A DNA stretch of 64,000 nt, taken from Burkholderiales bacterium. Its GTDB lineage: Bacteria; Pseudomonadota; Gammaproteobacteria; Burkholderiales; Burkholderiaceae_C. The position numbers were made by a program, and so were the translations under genes. Below the pieces are notes generated by a model. The model was not told where the DNA came from and did not search any database. It saw only the letters and a list, made by a program, of their open reading frames with translations. The stretch covers positions 21,412 through 85,411 of the forward strand of contig JAGWUS010000008.1 in NCBI GenBank assembly GCA_028868305.1, in the 5' to 3' direction. Shown piece by piece: positions 51,197-63,468 of the stretch; within the stretch, counting starts at the first letter, position 1; every line of letters begins with the position of its first letter.

Positions 51197-51649
51197 TTAG
51201 GCAGTTTCGCCGTACACGGACACGGTGATGCCGACCACCACGTCCGTGTGCAGAGCCACGCTCACGGTGCTGTCGCTCACGATCTTGATGGGACCGTTGG
51301 GCATGCGGATTTGCGACTTGACGACCTTGTAACCGGCCTTGACCAGTTCTTCAGCGATGTCATGGTTGGTCACAGAACCGAACAAACGTCCGTCCACACC
51401 AGCCTTTTGTGTCAGCTTGATGGTGGTGCCACCGAGCTTCTCGCCCAGAGCCTGGCACTCGGCCAGCTTGGCTGCAGCGATTTTTTCCAGTTCAGCGCGG
51501 CGGGCTTCGAATTCTGCCTTGGCAGCTTCGGTGGCACGGCGTGCACGGCCGGAAGGAATCAGGAAGTTACGGGCATAGCCATCTTTAACCTTGACGATTT
51601 CGCCGAGGTTGCCGAGGTTCACGACCTTATCGAGCAGAATGATTTGCAT
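51197..51649 (-). CDS. rplI: 50S ribosomal protein L9
   Basis: [40 protein letters not shown]. Confidence 0.98.
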   Translation of the reverse strand: MQIILLDKVVNLGNLGEIVKVKDGYARNFLIPSGRARRATEAAKAEFEARRAELEKIAAAKLAECQALGEKLGGTTIKLTQKAGVDGRLFGSVTNHDIAEELVKAGYKVVKSQIRMPNGPIKIVSDSTVSVALHTDVVVGITVSVYGETA

Positions 51650-51661
51650 GGTCGGTGCTCC

Positions 51662-51943
51662 TTAGATCTTGTGCTGGTCGCTGTAAGGCAGCAGCGCGAG
51701 GAAACGCGCGCGCTTGATAGCGGTGTTCAGTTGGCGCTGGAAAATGGCGCGGGTGCCGGTCAGGCGTGCGGGAATGATCTTGCCGTTTTCGGCAATGAAG
51801 TCACGCAGCGTGTCGATGTCCTTGTAGTCAATCTCTTCCACACCGGTCACGGTGAAGCGGCAGAAGCGCTTGCGCTTGAACAGCAGGGATTGCGTATTGC
51901 GCTTGGGGCGCTTGTCTTTGTTGAAACGTTTTGGTCCGGGCAT
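51662..51943 (-). CDS. rpsR: 30S ribosomal protein S18
   Basis: [68 protein letters not shown]. Confidence 0.98.
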   Translation of the reverse strand: MPGPKRFNKDKRPKRNTQSLLFKRKRFCRFTVTGVEEIDYKDIDTLRDFIAENGKIIPARLTGTRAIFQRQLNTAIKRARFLALLPYSDQHKI

Positions 51944-51959
51944 GATGGACTCCTAAAAA

Positions 51960-52253
51960 TTAATCTTGCAAAAAATCTTGAATGTGAAAAACAACCGATT
52001 TGCCCTGGCGTGCATTGGCAAGAAAACCGCTGAAGTTCCAGACACTGCCTATGGCCTGCTTTGCAAGCCGCTCTGCCAGTGTTCCGAAAGCCACTGCTTT
52101 CATTGCCACCTTCACTGTCCGCTTTCCACCGGCTTCCACTACCTCTGACTCGTGTTCGAGTCGCAGATTCAGGGCTGGCAGACCTGCCGGGGTGTAACGC
52201 ATGGCTTCAACCTCTGCGATACAAGCCGTCAATTTCAGTGAATTGGTGTGCAC
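51960..52253 (-). CDS. priB: Primosomal replication protein N
   Basis: OB-fold/SSB-like NSLKLTACIAEVEAMRYTPAGLPALNLRLEHESEV between rpsF and rpsR. Confidence 0.9.
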   Translation of the reverse strand: MHTNSLKLTACIAEVEAMRYTPAGLPALNLRLEHESEVVEAGGKRTVKVAMKAVAFGTLAERLAKQAIGSVWNFSGFLANARQGKSVVFHIQDFLQD

Positions 52254-52274
52254 TCTCCGTGGGAAATTGGCGTC

Positions 52275-52640
52275 TTAGGCCTGGTACTCAGCTTGCTGAG
52301 CCTTGCGTGTTTCTTCACGCTCAACGGTTTTCATCATGGAGGATGGGCCGGTTTCAGCCTTCTTCTTCAAGACAGTCAGGTGGCGCAGCACGGCGTCGTT
52401 GAACTTGAACGCGTGTTCGAGTTCGGACATCACAGCCTGATCGGCTTCGATATTGACGCACAGGTAGTGGGCCTTGGCCAGCTTATTAATCATGTAGACC
52501 ATCTGACGACGGCCCCAGTCTTCAACACGGTGCACCTTGCCACCGCCAGCGGTGATCATGCCCTTGTAACGTTCCAGCATGGCAGGAACCTGCTCGCTCT
52601 GATCCGGGTGGATCATGAGGATGATTTCATAATGACGCAT
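52275..52640 (-). CDS. rpsF: 30S ribosomal protein S6
   Basis: [54 protein letters not shown]. Confidence 0.98.
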   Translation of the reverse strand: MRHYEIILMIHPDQSEQVPAMLERYKGMITAGGGKVHRVEDWGRRQMVYMINKLAKAHYLCVNIEADQAVMSELEHAFKFNDAVLRHLTVLKKKAETGPSSMMKTVEREETRKAQQAEYQA

Positions 52641-52767
52641 TGATACTCCTTGTGGATGTCCCCGAGCTCGACCCAGGGTTAGAAAAGCTGCCCCTGGCGT
52701 CTAGACAGGATGCAGCAAGGCTCAGCCTCTGATTATAGCCTGAACCGACGCCACCACACAATCGCTG

Positions 52768-55047
52768 CTACCGCACCTTTCCGGCCGTCGTGACCAGACT
52801 GACCAGAATCGTTACGGCAAATCCGCAGGCCACACCAAACACGCCTGCCGATACCGGCTGAATGTCCCACCAGCGCCCATCCCCGGACAGCCCCATCCAC
52901 TGACGGACTACCGGCTGGTTTGCAGCCATGTAATACACACTTACTCCCAGCCCGGCCAGCATTCCGGCCACCGCACCTGCACGGGTTGTCCGTTGCCAGA
53001 AAATACCCAACACCATGGCAGGCACAAACGCCGCGCCTGCCAGCGAGAACGAGGCCGATACCAGATACAGGATTCCGGCGGGCCGCTGCGCCGCCACATA
53101 GGCCGCAATCAGGGCCACCACCAGCAGGGCAAACTTGGACCACATGACCCTGCGCATGGCCTCTGCCTTGCTGTTCACCCCGTCGAAATACGCGTCATGG
53201 GCGACCGCGTTGCCAATCGTCAAAAGCAGTCCGTCGGCGGTGGAAAGTGCCGCAGCAAGCCCTCCCGCAGCCACCAGCACTGAAATAACGTAGGGAAGAC
53301 CGCTGATCTCGGGACTGGCCAGCATCACTAGGTCGGGGCCTATCTTGAGTTCCGCGAACTGCAAAATGTGGTCGCCATTGACATCGGCGTAAGACAACAA
53401 GGCGGGATCGCGCGACCATTGCGCCATCCAGCCCGGTAGGCTGTCATAAGGCTGCCCCACCAGATGCGCCATCACCTCAAACTTGACCAGAACCGCCAGC
53501 GCTGGCGCAGAGAGGTAGAGCAAAGCAATAAAAATCAGGGACCAGGCCACAGACCGGCGAGTCTCTGCAACCGTTGGCGTGGTGTAAAAACGCGTCAGTA
53601 AATGGGGCAGACCGGTGGTTCCCACCATCAGGCAAAACATCAGCGCAAGAAAATTATTGCGGGAACTCTGAAACGCTTTCTGCTCGCTTTCGCTTCCCTT
53701 CGGATCACCGGCAAAGGGGGCGTTGTGGCCCGGCATGCCGCCAAGGGGGCGGGCGCGCTCCCGGTAATCAGCAGCAGCACGGGCCCACCGTTCGCGGGCC
53801 GTATTAGCATCCTTGGGAACTGCAGCGAGTTCACGGCGCAGGGCGTTGGCCGCATCCGAATCCGCGCGGACTCCGACGAAAGCAGCCAGCCTGGCGCGCA
53901 ACTCCCGCCGCTCTGCCAATAATGCGGCATCAACGTCTAGCAGACGCCGCTCCATCTCGTCGGCCCTGCGCGCATACTCATCGATCACTGCCCGCTCGGC
54001 AGGTGAGTTGCGCAAATTGTCTTCCATGATGGCAATCTTCTGCAATTGCTGTCCGTAAGCTATTGGTGCAAAAGGATTGCCCAGCTGCTTGAAAGAGAGC
54101 CAGGACACCGGGATGAGAAACGCCAGAATAATGACCACATACTGCACCGCCTGGGTCCAGGTCACGGCACGCATCCCGCCCAGAAAGGAGCACACCAACA
54201 CGCCACCAAGCCCAAGAAGAATCCCAATTTCAAAATGCACACCAGTCAGGCGGGAAGTGATCAGCCCCACACCATAAATCTGGGCCACAACGTAGGTAAA
54301 CGACACCAGAATGGCGGCCATGGCCGCGATTATGCGGGGCCAGTTGCCGCCAAACCGCGCGGCGAAATAATCCGGTACGGTATACAGGTTCATGCGCCGC
54401 AGGTAGGGTGCCACCAGCAAGGCGACAAGGCAAAACCCGCCTGTCCAGCCCAGGATATAGGCCAGCCCACCAGGCTGCTCGCCCGAACCCGAAAAACCCT
54501 GCAGATACAGGCCCCCCGCCATGCTGATGAACGAAGCCGCGCTCATCCAGTCAGCCGCAGTGGCCATGCCGTTGTAAACCGCGGGAATACGGCGTGCCGC
54601 AACGTAATACTCTGCGGCATCCGCGGTGCGACCATAAACACCGATCACAGCATACAGAACCAGTGTGGACGAAAGAAAAATCCCGGCAACCCAGGCTTTG
54701 GGCAGACCAAAGCGCTCTGCAATCGCCAGCGCCAGAAGAAAGACCAGCAAACCCGCGATGTAGGTGGCAAACCGCCAGTGCAAGCGCCGCTTGCGCGCCT
54801 CAAATCCCGCGTAATTAAAACCCGGTTCAGGCCCTTCGCGGCGGTTTTCGCGCCAGGCGAAGTACACCACCACAAATATGAAGACGAGCACCGAACCCTG
54901 GGCCGCAAACCAGAAACCAATAGGCCAGCCGGCGAACAGTCCCTTTAGATCCCGGGCAAAAAAGACGACACCAAACGACGCAACAAACCATAGCGCCAAA
55001 AGCCCTGCATGCAGAGACCAGCGGCGCTGTGGGGTTGCCGCTGTCAT
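52768..55047 (-). CDS. Sodium:solute symporter family protein with coiled-coil insertion
   Basis: SSF core [50 protein letters not shown]; large charged insert [40 protein letters not shown]. Confidence 0.88.
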   Translation of the reverse strand: MTAATPQRRWSLHAGLLALWFVASFGVVFFARDLKGLFAGWPIGFWFAAQGSVLVFIFVVVYFAWRENRREGPEPGFNYAGFEARKRRLHWRFATYIAGLLVFLLALAIAERFGLPKAWVAGIFLSSTLVLYAVIGVYGRTADAAEYYVAARRIPAVYNGMATAADWMSAASFISMAGGLYLQGFSGSGEQPGGLAYILGWTGGFCLVALLVAPYLRRMNLYTVPDYFAARFGGNWPRIIAAMAAILVSFTYVVAQIYGVGLITSRLTGVHFEIGILLGLGGVLVCSFLGGMRAVTWTQAVQYVVIILAFLIPVSWLSFKQLGNPFAPIAYGQQLQKIAIMEDNLRNSPAERAVIDEYARRADEMERRLLDVDAALLAERRELRARLAAFVGVRADSDAANALRRELAAVPKDANTARERWARAAADYRERARPLGGMPGHNAPFAGDPKGSESEQKAFQSSRNNFLALMFCLMVGTTGLPHLLTRFYTTPTVAETRRSVAWSLIFIALLYLSAPALAVLVKFEVMAHLVGQPYDSLPGWMAQWSRDPALLSYADVNGDHILQFAELKIGPDLVMLASPEISGLPYVISVLVAAGGLAAALSTADGLLLTIGNAVAHDAYFDGVNSKAEAMRRVMWSKFALLVVALIAAYVAAQRPAGILYLVSASFSLAGAAFVPAMVLGIFWQRTTRAGAVAGMLAGLGVSVYYMAANQPVVRQWMGLSGDGRWWDIQPVSAGVFGVACGFAVTILVSLVTTAGKVR

Positions 55048-57440
55048 TTGCCGGCGAGTTGCTGCCAGGTCGCGATAACAGAGTCTGGATTCAGGGAAAT
55101 GGATGAAATACCCTGCTCTTCCAGCCATGCGGCAAAGTCCGGATGGTCGCTGGGGCCCTGGCCGCAGATACCGATGTACTTACCTTGCTTGCGGCAGGCG
55201 CGTATCGCCAGGCTGATCAAGGCCTTCACGGCCGGATCGCGCTCATCAAAGTCGGCTGCCAGGAGCTCCAGACCGGAGTCACGGTCCAGCCCCAGAGTCA
55301 GCTGGGTCAAATCGTTGGAACCTATGGAGAAACCATCGAAAAATTCCAGGAACTGCTCGGCCAGGATGGCATTGCTGGGGATCTCGCACATCATGATCAG
55401 CTTAAGTTCATTCTCACCGCGCTTGAGGCCATGCTTGCCCAGCAACTCGGTCACCTTCCTGGCCTGACCCAGGGTGCGTACAAACGGCACCATTACCTGC
55501 ACATTGCTCAGGCCCATGTCATTGCGTACCCGTTTCAGAGCTTCGCACTCCATCGCGAAGGCTTCGCCAAAATCGGCAGACACATAACGCGCCGCGCCGC
55601 GGAAGCCGAGCATGGGGTTTTCTTCCTCAGGCTCGTAGCGGCTGCCGCCAATGAGCTTACGGTATTCGTTGCTCTTGAAATCGGACAAACGCACGATCAC
55701 GGGTTTGGGCCAGAACGCCGCGGCTATCGTGGCGACCCCTTCTGCCACGCGATCTACATAAAAGGCGCGTGGCGAGGCGTGGCCACGGGCCACCGACTCG
55801 ACCGCCTTTTTTAGATCGGTATCGACATTGGGGTAGTCCAGGATCGCCTTGGGGTGCACACCAATGTTGTTATTGATGATGAATTCCAGCCGGGCCAGGC
55901 CCACGCCCTGGTTGGGCAACTGGCAGAAATCGAAGGCCAGCTGAGGGTTGCCCACGTTCATCATGATCTTGACGGGGATCTCGGGCATCGCGCCGCGCTG
56001 CACCTCGGAGACTTCGGTTTCCAAAAGTCCGTCGTAGATGAAGCCGGTGTCACCTTCTGCGCAACTCACGGTGACCAACATGCCGTCCTTGAGTGCCTCT
56101 GTGGCGTGGCCGCAGCCCACCACCGCTGGAATGCCCAGTTCACGCGCAATGATGGCCGCGTGGCAGGTACGGCCGCCGCGGTTGGTCACAATGGCAGAGG
56201 CTCGCTTCATTACCGGCTCCCAGTTGGGGTCGGTCATGTCGGTCACCAGAATGTCGCCGGCCTGTACCTTGTCCATCTCGCTGATGTTGTGCACGATGCG
56301 TACCGGACCGGTACCAATCTTCTGCCCAATCGCGCGACCTTCCACCAGCACGGTGCCTTTACCTACCAGCTTGTAACGGTGCTCCACCGAATTGCCGGCC
56401 TGGCTCTTCACCGTCTCGGGGCGTGCCTGCAGGATGTACAGCTCGCCATCCACACCATCTTTGCCCCATTCAATGTCCATCGGGCGACCATAGTGCTCCT
56501 CGATGATCACCGCATAACGTGCCAGTTGCTCTACATCCGCGTCGGTCAGGGAATAACGATTGCGCATTTCGGTGGGCACATCGGTGGTCTTGATCAGCTT
56601 GCCGCCCGCCGCGGCCTTTTCCTCGGCGCTGGTGAACACCATCTGGATCAGTTTGGAACCCAGGCTGCGGCGAATCAATGCACGCTTGCCGGCCTTGAGC
56701 ATGGGCTTGTGTACATAGAACTCGTCAGGGTTCACCGCCCCCTGCACCACCGTTTCACCCAGACCAAAGCTGGAGGTAATAAAGACCACATCGGAAAAAC
56801 CCGACTCGGTGTCGATGGTAAACATCACGCCGGAGGCACCAATATCGGAGCGCACCATGCGCTGGATGCCAGCGCTCAGGGCCACATGCTCATGGGCAAA
56901 GCCCTTGTGCACCCGGTAGCTGATGGCACGATCGTTGTACAGGGAGGCAAAGACCTCGCGGATCTTGTGCAGGATGTCGTCAATGCCGTGCACGTTCAGG
57001 AATGTTTCCTGCTGCCCGGCGAAAGAAGCATCCGGCAAATCCTCGGCAGTCGCGGAGGAACGCACGGCAAATGTGGCGTCGGCGTTGCCAGCGCTCAGTA
57101 CCGTAAAAGCGTCACGGATTCCTTTTTCCAATTCGGGCGGAAAGGGCTGGACCTCCACCATAGCGCGGATTTCCGCACCCACCTGGGCCAGGGCGCGCAC
57201 GTCCTCGGTATCCAGTGCACTCAGGCGCGCGTTGATCTTGTCGGTAAGGCCGTCGAATTTGAGAAATTCGCGGAAGGCATGCGCCGTGGTGGCAAAGCCG
57301 GTCGGCACTTTGACACCATGCGGTAGATGGGAAATCATCTCGCCAAGACTGGCATTTTTGCCGCCGACCGTATCCACATCGGTCATTCGCAGGTTTTCAA
57401 ACGGCACAACCAGATCGGTTGGACTGAACAGTTGAGACAT
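55044..57440 (-). CDS. ppsA: Phosphoenolpyruvate synthase
   Basis: [86 protein letters not shown]. Confidence 0.97.
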   Translation of the reverse strand: MSQLFSPTDLVVPFENLRMTDVDTVGGKNASLGEMISHLPHGVKVPTGFATTAHAFREFLKFDGLTDKINARLSALDTEDVRALAQVGAEIRAMVEVQPFPPELEKGIRDAFTVLSAGNADATFAVRSSATAEDLPDASFAGQQETFLNVHGIDDILHKIREVFASLYNDRAISYRVHKGFAHEHVALSAGIQRMVRSDIGASGVMFTIDTESGFSDVVFITSSFGLGETVVQGAVNPDEFYVHKPMLKAGKRALIRRSLGSKLIQMVFTSAEEKAAAGGKLIKTTDVPTEMRNRYSLTDADVEQLARYAVIIEEHYGRPMDIEWGKDGVDGELYILQARPETVKSQAGNSVEHRYKLVGKGTVLVEGRAIGQKIGTGPVRIVHNISEMDKVQAGDILVTDMTDPNWEPVMKRASAIVTNRGGRTCHAAIIARELGIPAVVGCGHATEALKDGMLVTVSCAEGDTGFIYDGLLETEVSEVQRGAMPEIPVKIMMNVGNPQLAFDFCQLPNQGVGLARLEFIINNNIGVHPKAILDYPNVDTDLKKAVESVARGHASPRAFYVDRVAEGVATIAAAFWPKPVIVRLSDFKSNEYRKLIGGSRYEPEEENPMLGFRGAARYVSADFGEAFAMECEALKRVRNDMGLSNVQVMVPFVRTLGQARKVTELLGKHGLKRGENELKLIMMCEIPSNAILAEQFLEFFDGFSIGSNDLTQLTLGLDRDSGLELLAADFDERDPAVKALISLAIRACRKQGKYIGICGQGPSDHPDFAAWLEEQGISSISLNPDSVIATWQQLAGK

Positions 57441-57524
57441 CACAATACTCCAGAGTTTAAAAACCGGCGGCGCAAAATGCGCTAAATTGCAACGATTGTA
57501 GAACCCGTCACCCGGATCCGTGCC

Positions 57525-58346
57525 ATGCCCCAACGTACCGTGTTTTTTGTGTCTGATGGCACCGGCATTACCGCCGAAACCTTTGGCAACGCCATCCTGG
57601 CCCAGTTCGAGACGAAAACCCGCATGGTGCGCCTGCCCTTCGTGGACACGGTAGACAAGGCCCACCAGGCAGTGCGCCAGATCAACCACTCCGCCGATAT
57701 TGACGGCAACCGACCTATCGTCTTTACCACCCTGGTCAATATGGAGGTGCTCAAAGTCATCCAGGAAGGCTGCCACGGCATGCTGCTGGACATGTTTGGC
57801 ATGTTTGTCCACCCCCTGGAGCAGGAGCTTCAGATCAAATCCCACCACCGCATCGGCCGCTTCAGTGACGCCAGCAAGAGCAAGGAATACCAGAGCCGTA
57901 TCGAGGCCATCAATTTCTCGCTGGCCCACGACGACGGGCAGTCCAACCGGGATCTGGAGCAGTCGGATGTCATCCTAGTGGGAGTCAGTCGCAGCGGCAA
58001 GACGCCGACCTCGCTGTACCTTGCCATGCAGTATGGCCTCAAGGCATCCAACTACCCATTGATTCCGGAAGACTTCGACCGGCGCCAACTGCCCCCTGCC
58101 CTGGCGCCCCACAAGTCGAAGATCTTTGGCCTGACCATTCAACCAGAGCGCCTGAGCGAGATCCGAAATGAGCGTCGACCCCACTCCCGCTATGCCTCAC
58201 TGGAGAACTGCCGTCACGAGGTCGCCGAGGCCGAAGCCATGATGCGCCGTACCGGCATCCGCTGGCTGTCGACCACCACCAAGTCGATCGAAGAAATAGC
58301 CACCACCATCCTGCAGGAAATTCACCCGCACCGGTTGGTGTACTAG
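57525..58346 (+). CDS. ppsR: PEP synthase regulatory protein (kinase/pyrophosphorylase, DUF299)
   Basis: [53 protein letters not shown]. Confidence 0.95.
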   Translation: MPQRTVFFVSDGTGITAETFGNAILAQFETKTRMVRLPFVDTVDKAHQAVRQINHSADIDGNRPIVFTTLVNMEVLKVIQEGCHGMLLDMFGMFVHPLEQELQIKSHHRIGRFSDASKSKEYQSRIEAINFSLAHDDGQSNRDLEQSDVILVGVSRSGKTPTSLYLAMQYGLKASNYPLIPEDFDRRQLPPALAPHKSKIFGLTIQPERLSEIRNERRPHSRYASLENCRHEVAEAEAMMRRTGIRWLSTTTKSIEEIATTILQEIHPHRLVY

Positions 58347-58398
58347 ACAGCCTCATCAAGTCCAGGCCACTTTTGAGTGGCTTTTTTGTCAATATAAA

Positions 58399-58413
58399 TG
58401 ATAATGATTCGCA
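58399..58413. promoter_or_regulatory. Fur box upstream of TonB-dependent receptor
   Basis: TGATAATGATTCGCA matches the 7-1-7 Fur core TGATAATNATTATCA at 12 of 14 defined positions. Confidence 0.75.
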
Positions 58414-58528
58414 TTTATGTATAATTCGGATCATCATCAAGCGACCCAGCCAGCCATAGCAACGCGCAACCATTGCGCACGCCCTAGCCAGCCAGTCTCC
58501 CTTTCAGTTCAAAAGGCTTCTGCAAGCT

Positions 58529-60793
58529 ATGGCACACACTGCAAAATTTGAGGAAAAAGTGATCCCAACCCATACCGGGATTGCACAACCAGCTACAACT
58601 TTAGTAGCAAACGGGGCCATGCTTCCCCTTGGTGCCATGCTGGTAATGCACTCGCTTGGCGCTGCAGCCCAGGCGCCCAACGCAACTGAGACCCGGACTT
58701 TAAGCACCGTCACCATCGTTGAAAAGGCCGAGGAAGCCCAGGGCAGGGACACCCTGCGCACCACCACGACTAGCATCGGCAAGGGCAAGCAGCGGCTCCG
58801 GGACATGCCCCAATCCATCACCGTGGTCACCGAAAAGCTGGTGGACGACCGCAATCTCGACACCCTGAAAGACGTATTGCACAACACCGCCGGCGTGACC
58901 TTCATGGCCGCGGAAGGTGGTGAAGAGGACATCCGCCTGCGCGGCTTCTCGCTGGCAACGACGGGTGACATCTTTGTGGACGGCATGCGTGACCCGGCCT
59001 TCTACGACCGCGACACCTTTGCCAATGACCGCATCGAACTACTGCGTGGCTCGGCATCCATGCTGTTCGGCCGGGGCTCCACAGGTGGCGCCGTCAATCA
59101 GGTCACCAAACAGCCTCGCGCCATGGACGAGCATGAAATCACCACCACGCTGGGCAGTTACAACTACCGCCGCGTGACCGGAGACTTCAACATCCACACC
59201 GGTGAGGACGCTGGCCTTCGCATCAACGCCATGGCCACCGCTGCCGACAACAATGGCGCAGGTAGCAGCATCGACAAGAAAGGCATCGCCCTGGGTTACC
59301 GCTGGGGCATTGGCACCACGGATGAGTTTTCAGTCAACCTCTATTCGCTGCAGAACAACAACGGCATGAACTATGGGTTGCCGTGGATCCGCAGCGCTCC
59401 CGGTGCCGATGCGTCCACCACCACCCTGCTGCCCATCAACCCCAATAGCTACTACGGCATGGCCAGCGATTACAACAAGGGAACGGCAGAGTACCTGACC
59501 CTAAGCCATACCCACCGTTTCCAGGACGGTGGCGAGGTCAAGACCCAGGTCCGCCGTGGCGTGTACACGCGGGACCAGCGTGCCGGCGCCGTGCGCATCC
59601 AGGGCAATACCAACGCCGCACCCACAACGGTGAACCTGAGCAACTTCTCCGATGCGACGGTGCTGACGCGGGGTAACAACCCCAAGGTGCAGGACCTTAA
59701 CTCGGTCTATGCGCAAAGCGACTACAGCAGAAAATTCGCCGCACTGGGATTCAGGCATGAAGTCACGCTGGGCGTGGACGCGTCCCAGGAAGCAAAGCAG
59801 GTATACCGCGTCAGCGCAGTCACCAAACCCACCACGACGGTGGGAACGCCCGATGACGGCGCATCGATTAACGAGGCCATCCGCACCGTCAGTGTTTCCA
59901 GCACCTTTCAATCAGACAACCTGGGCCTGTATGCGCAGGATCTGGTGCAGGTTGCCGAACACTGGAAGGTGCTGGGAGGTCTGCGCTTTGACCACATGCG
60001 TGGCACTTTTGACAACCTCTCGGCTACCGGCGCGATCACCAGTTCGTACAACCAAACCATCTCCGACTGGAGCCAGCGTGTGGGTGTGCTGTACCAACCC
60101 AATGATCTGAGTTCCTACCACGTCTCCTGGGGCACTTCGTTCAACACCTCGGCGGACACCTATTCGTACAGCGCCCTGAGTGCCAACACCGCCCCCGAAC
60201 AAAGCCGCAATGTGGAAATCGGTGCCAGGCTGGACAGTGCCGACAAGCGCTACACCACCCGATTGGCGATCTTCCAGTCCACCAAGTTCAACGAGCGCAA
60301 CACCGACCCGGACTCTGCCGCCACTGCTTTGCTGCTTTCCGGCCAGCGCCATACCACCGGACTCGAAGTTGACTTGACCGGTCGACTCAACCCCCAATGG
60401 GAAATCTACGGCTCCTACATGTGGATGCCAGACGCCATGATTGATGTCGCAGCGCCCACCGCAGGCGCGGGCGAAAGCGCAGGCGAACGCCCCTGGCTGA
60501 CCCCGATCCACAGCGGAACGGTGTGGACCACCTACCAGGTGACGTCGCAATTGCGCCTGGGTGGTGGCATGAATTTCCGCAGCGAACAGACGCCCAACCG
60601 CAACCCCGGTTGGTACGCTCCGGCCTATGCCACGCTGGACCTGATGGGTGAATACGCCTTCAGCGAACGCTATGTGCTCAAGGTCAACCTCAACAACGCG
60701 CTGGACAAACTGTATGCCGATGCCCTCTACACCGGTCACTACATCCCCGGTGCGGGCCGCAATCTACAAGCGACCCTCAGCATCAAGTTGTAA
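58529..60793 (+). CDS. TonB-dependent siderophore receptor (Fiu/catecholate-type)
   Basis: Plug [101 protein letters not shown]-terminal aromatic-poor barrel end. Confidence 0.93.
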   Translation: MAHTAKFEEKVIPTHTGIAQPATTLVANGAMLPLGAMLVMHSLGAAAQAPNATETRTLSTVTIVEKAEEAQGRDTLRTTTTSIGKGKQRLRDMPQSITVVTEKLVDDRNLDTLKDVLHNTAGVTFMAAEGGEEDIRLRGFSLATTGDIFVDGMRDPAFYDRDTFANDRIELLRGSASMLFGRGSTGGAVNQVTKQPRAMDEHEITTTLGSYNYRRVTGDFNIHTGEDAGLRINAMATAADNNGAGSSIDKKGIALGYRWGIGTTDEFSVNLYSLQNNNGMNYGLPWIRSAPGADASTTTLLPINPNSYYGMASDYNKGTAEYLTLSHTHRFQDGGEVKTQVRRGVYTRDQRAGAVRIQGNTNAAPTTVNLSNFSDATVLTRGNNPKVQDLNSVYAQSDYSRKFAALGFRHEVTLGVDASQEAKQVYRVSAVTKPTTTVGTPDDGASINEAIRTVSVSSTFQSDNLGLYAQDLVQVAEHWKVLGGLRFDHMRGTFDNLSATGAITSSYNQTISDWSQRVGVLYQPNDLSSYHVSWGTSFNTSADTYSYSALSANTAPEQSRNVEIGARLDSADKRYTTRLAIFQSTKFNERNTDPDSAATALLLSGQRHTTGLEVDLTGRLNPQWEIYGSYMWMPDAMIDVAAPTAGAGESAGERPWLTPIHSGTVWTTYQVTSQLRLGGGMNFRSEQTPNRNPGWYAPAYATLDLMGEYAFSERYVLKVNLNNALDKLYADALYTGHYIPGAGRNLQATLSIKL
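58559..58613 (-). repeat. Candidate intragenic copy G of the dispersed repeat, antisense to the receptor N-terminus
   Basis: Minus strand gtttgctactaaagttgtagctggttgtgcaatcccggtatgggttgggatcac; shares TTTGCTACTAAA, TAGCTGG, TGTGCA and ATCCC in order with copy B. Confidence 0.55.
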
Positions 60794-60819
60794 ACCTTTT
60801 TCTTCTGCTAGCCACCGCC

Positions 60820-61503
60820 ATGCTTTTGCACCTGCCCAACATCCTCACGCCCGATGAAGTCCTCCATGCCCAGAACCAGCTGGGAACCGCGCCCTGGGGC
60901 GATGGGCGGGTGGGTGCAGGCGAACAAGCCAGGCAGGTGAAGAACAACGAGCAACTCGACCACGACTGCGCCCAGGCACAGGCCATCCGACAGATGGTGT
61001 TGCGCGGGCTGGACCGCAACACCACGTTCTTCTCTGCCGCACTGCCCAAAAAGGTGTTTCCTCCGCGCCTGAACCGATACGGCGGAGACACCAACTTCTA
61101 TGGCAAGCACATTGATGGTTCGGTGCGCTACATGCCCGATGGTAGTGGCCGGCTGCGCACCGATGTGTCGTGCACCGTGTTTCTCTCCAACCCTGAGGAC
61201 TACGACGGTGGGGAGCTGTGCATTGCAGACACCTATGGCGAGCAGGCCGTCAAGCTGCCCGCGGGCCACGCGGTGCTGTACCCCGGCACCAGCCTGCACC
61301 AGGTCAAGCCCGTCACCCGTGGCTATCGGCTGGCGTGTTTCTTCTGGGTCGAGAGCATGGTGCGCAGTGACGAACAGCGACGCCTGCTGTACGAACTGGA
61401 CATGAACCTGCTGGGCCTGCGCCAGCGCCATGGCGACTCGGCGCAGACCACCGCGATGACTGGGGTGTATCACAACCTGCTGCGCATGTGGGCCGATACC
61501 TGA
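60820..61503 (+). CDS. piuC: Fe2+-dependent dioxygenase, PiuC/YbiX (PKHD-type hydroxylase)
   Basis: [77 protein letters not shown]. Confidence 0.94.
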   Translation: MLLHLPNILTPDEVLHAQNQLGTAPWGDGRVGAGEQARQVKNNEQLDHDCAQAQAIRQMVLRGLDRNTTFFSAALPKKVFPPRLNRYGGDTNFYGKHIDGSVRYMPDGSGRLRTDVSCTVFLSNPEDYDGGELCIADTYGEQAVKLPAGHAVLYPGTSLHQVKPVTRGYRLACFFWVESMVRSDEQRRLLYELDMNLLGLRQRHGDSAQTTAMTGVYHNLLRMWADT

Positions 61504-61537
61504 AGTTCCACTGAAGCCCCTGCCGCACTTCTACACT

Positions 61538-62281
61538 ATGGTCATCGCAACCGCCACCCCACCTACCTCTCCCATAGCGCGCCCAATGCCACGCATTCCC
61601 CGGACCGTCACCGTCATCGCCAGCGTGCTGCTGCTGCACGTCCTGGTGCTGTGGGCCATACAGACCGGCTTGCTGCATCGGGTTGTGGAAGTGATCGTGC
61701 CCGCTGAAATTCTGGTGGAGATCATAGCCAACCCGATTGCTGAATCGGCACCACAAACAACCCCACCGGTTCCCAAACCTGTGGCAAGAACCACCCCCAC
61801 CCAATCTGCCCTGGTAAAGCCGGCCATCACGCCTCAGTCCCCCCCGGCCCCTCTGGCAGTTGCCGAGGCATCACCGGCACCTCTAGCTTCCGCAGTGGCG
61901 GCCATGCCCGCAACACCGGCCACCCACCCGACCCAGTCGGCAGCGACCACCCCCACCAACGCTGCGAGCAAATCCGCAAGCCAGGGCAGCGCCAGCACAA
62001 TGGAAATGCCATCAACCGATGCCGACTACCTCAACAACCCCAAGCCCCCCTACCCGGCCCTGAGTAAGCGGCTGGGTGAGCAGGGGCGTGTGGTGGTGCA
62101 CGTACTCATTGGCGTGGAGGGAACGGCATCGCAAGCCTCCATCAAGCGCTCCAGCGGTTACGACCGGCTGGACCAGGCGGCGCTGTCCACAGCCATCAAG
62201 TGGCGTTACGTACCCGGTAAACGCGGCGGCATCCCCGAGCCCATGTGGTTTGATATTCCGTTTAACTGGATGCTTGAATAA
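61538..62281 (+). CDS. tonB: Energy transducer TonB
   Basis: N-terminal TM, Pro/Ala-rich middle, C-terminal YPALSKRLGEQGRVVVHVLIGVEGTASQASIKRSSGYDRLDQAALSTAIKWRYVPGKRGG. Confidence 0.93.
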   Translation: MVIATATPPTSPIARPMPRIPRTVTVIASVLLLHVLVLWAIQTGLLHRVVEVIVPAEILVEIIANPIAESAPQTTPPVPKPVARTTPTQSALVKPAITPQSPPAPLAVAEASPAPLASAVAAMPATPATHPTQSAATTPTNAASKSASQGSASTMEMPSTDADYLNNPKPPYPALSKRLGEQGRVVVHVLIGVEGTASQASIKRSSGYDRLDQAALSTAIKWRYVPGKRGGIPEPMWFDIPFNWMLE

Positions 62282-62312
62282 TTTTTTGAACAACGTTTGT
62301 TTATATTGAAAG

Positions 62313-63035
62313 ATGTTTATGGAATCGCAACTCGGACTCATCACCCTCTGGACCCAGGGCGACTGGGTGACCAGGACCGTCGCCCTGCTCCTGCTGGGCA
62401 TGTCGCTGGCCTCCTGGATCGTCATCTTCATCAAGGCGCTGGATATTCTGAAATTCAAGTCCCTGGGTGCGCGCACTGAGGCGTTCTGGCACAGCGAGGA
62501 TTTTGCGTCCGGCATGAAAGCGCTCGGCCCGCAACAGGAAAACCCTTTTGTGCAACTAGCCCAGGCCGGGAAGGAAGCCTCCGCCCACCACCGCAATGCG
62601 CAAACCCAGTTGCACGACGCCCTGGACATCAGTGACTGGATCAGCCGGTCCCTGCGCAACTCCATTGATGACAGCACGGCGCGTTTTCAGAGTGGCCTGG
62701 CCATTCTGGCCTCGGTGGGTTCGACTGCTCCGTTTGTGGGTCTGTTCGGCACCGTCTGGGGCATTTACCACGCACTGATGGGCATTGGCGCAGCGGGCCA
62801 AGCGACCATTGACAAGGTAGCCGGACCCATTGGCGAAGCGCTGATCATGACGGCCCTGGGCCTGGCGGTGGCCATCCCCGCCGTCCTGGGCTACAACGCA
62901 CTGGTGCGAGGCAACAAGTCCATCCTGACCAAGCTGAACCGCTTTGCCCACGACCTGCACGCCTACTTTGTTACTGGCGCCCGCGTAGGCCAGCCGAGCA
63001 ACGACGGAAAAGTCGTTGCCATCAAGAAAGTCTGA
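62313..63035 (+). CDS. exbB: Biopolymer transport protein ExbB
   Basis: LAILASVGSTAPFVGLFGTVWGIYHALMGIGAAGQATIDKVAGPIGEALIMTALGLAVAIPAVLGYN. Confidence 0.96.
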   Translation: MFMESQLGLITLWTQGDWVTRTVALLLLGMSLASWIVIFIKALDILKFKSLGARTEAFWHSEDFASGMKALGPQQENPFVQLAQAGKEASAHHRNAQTQLHDALDISDWISRSLRNSIDDSTARFQSGLAILASVGSTAPFVGLFGTVWGIYHALMGIGAAGQATIDKVAGPIGEALIMTALGLAVAIPAVLGYNALVRGNKSILTKLNRFAHDLHAYFVTGARVGQPSNDGKVVAIKKV

Positions 63036-63045
63036 GGAGCCCACC

Positions 63046-63468
63046 ATGGCATTTGGCTTGCAAGACGCCACCTCGGACCGTGATACCGAGGTGATGAACG
63101 AAATCAACATGACGCCGCTGGTTGATGTGATGCTGGTGCTGCTCATCATCTTCATCATTACCGTCCCTGTGATGAAGCACGCAGTGAATGTAGAACTGCC
63201 TACGGCCACCAGCCAGCCGCAGAGTGCCAAGCCGGAAACACTGCAGCTTAGTGTGGATGCGCAAGGCACCTATTTCCTGAACCAGTCCCGCGTGGCCGAC
63301 GGTGCCTTGCCCCAGATGCTGCAGTCCGAGGCCGCCAAATCGCCACAACCCGAACTGCATATCCGTGGCGACAAGGCCGTGCGCTACGAATTTGTTGCAC
63401 AGGCCATGGCCTCTGCACAACAAGCCGGTTTGCGGAAAATCGGCTTCATCACCGAACCCCAGCGCTAG
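63046..63468 (+). CDS. exbD: Biopolymer transport protein ExbD
   Basis: MNEINMTPLVDVMLVLLIIFIITVPVMKHAVNVELPTA. Confidence 0.96.
   Translation: MAFGLQDATSDRDTEVMNEINMTPLVDVMLVLLIIFIITVPVMKHAVNVELPTATSQPQSAKPETLQLSVDAQGTYFLNQSRVADGALPQMLQSEAAKSPQPELHIRGDKAVRYEFVAQAMASAQQAGLRKIGFITEPQR

Noticed and set aside
54058-54105. gctattggtgcaaaaggattgcccagctgcttgaaag considered as another dispersed repeat copy
   Set aside because: Only short words match; spacing between GCTAT and AGCTGCTTG is wrong for the family, and it lies in conserved transporter coding sequence.
55854-57326. 490-aa ORF antisense to ppsA
   Set aside because: Antisense shadow ORF without domain signature.
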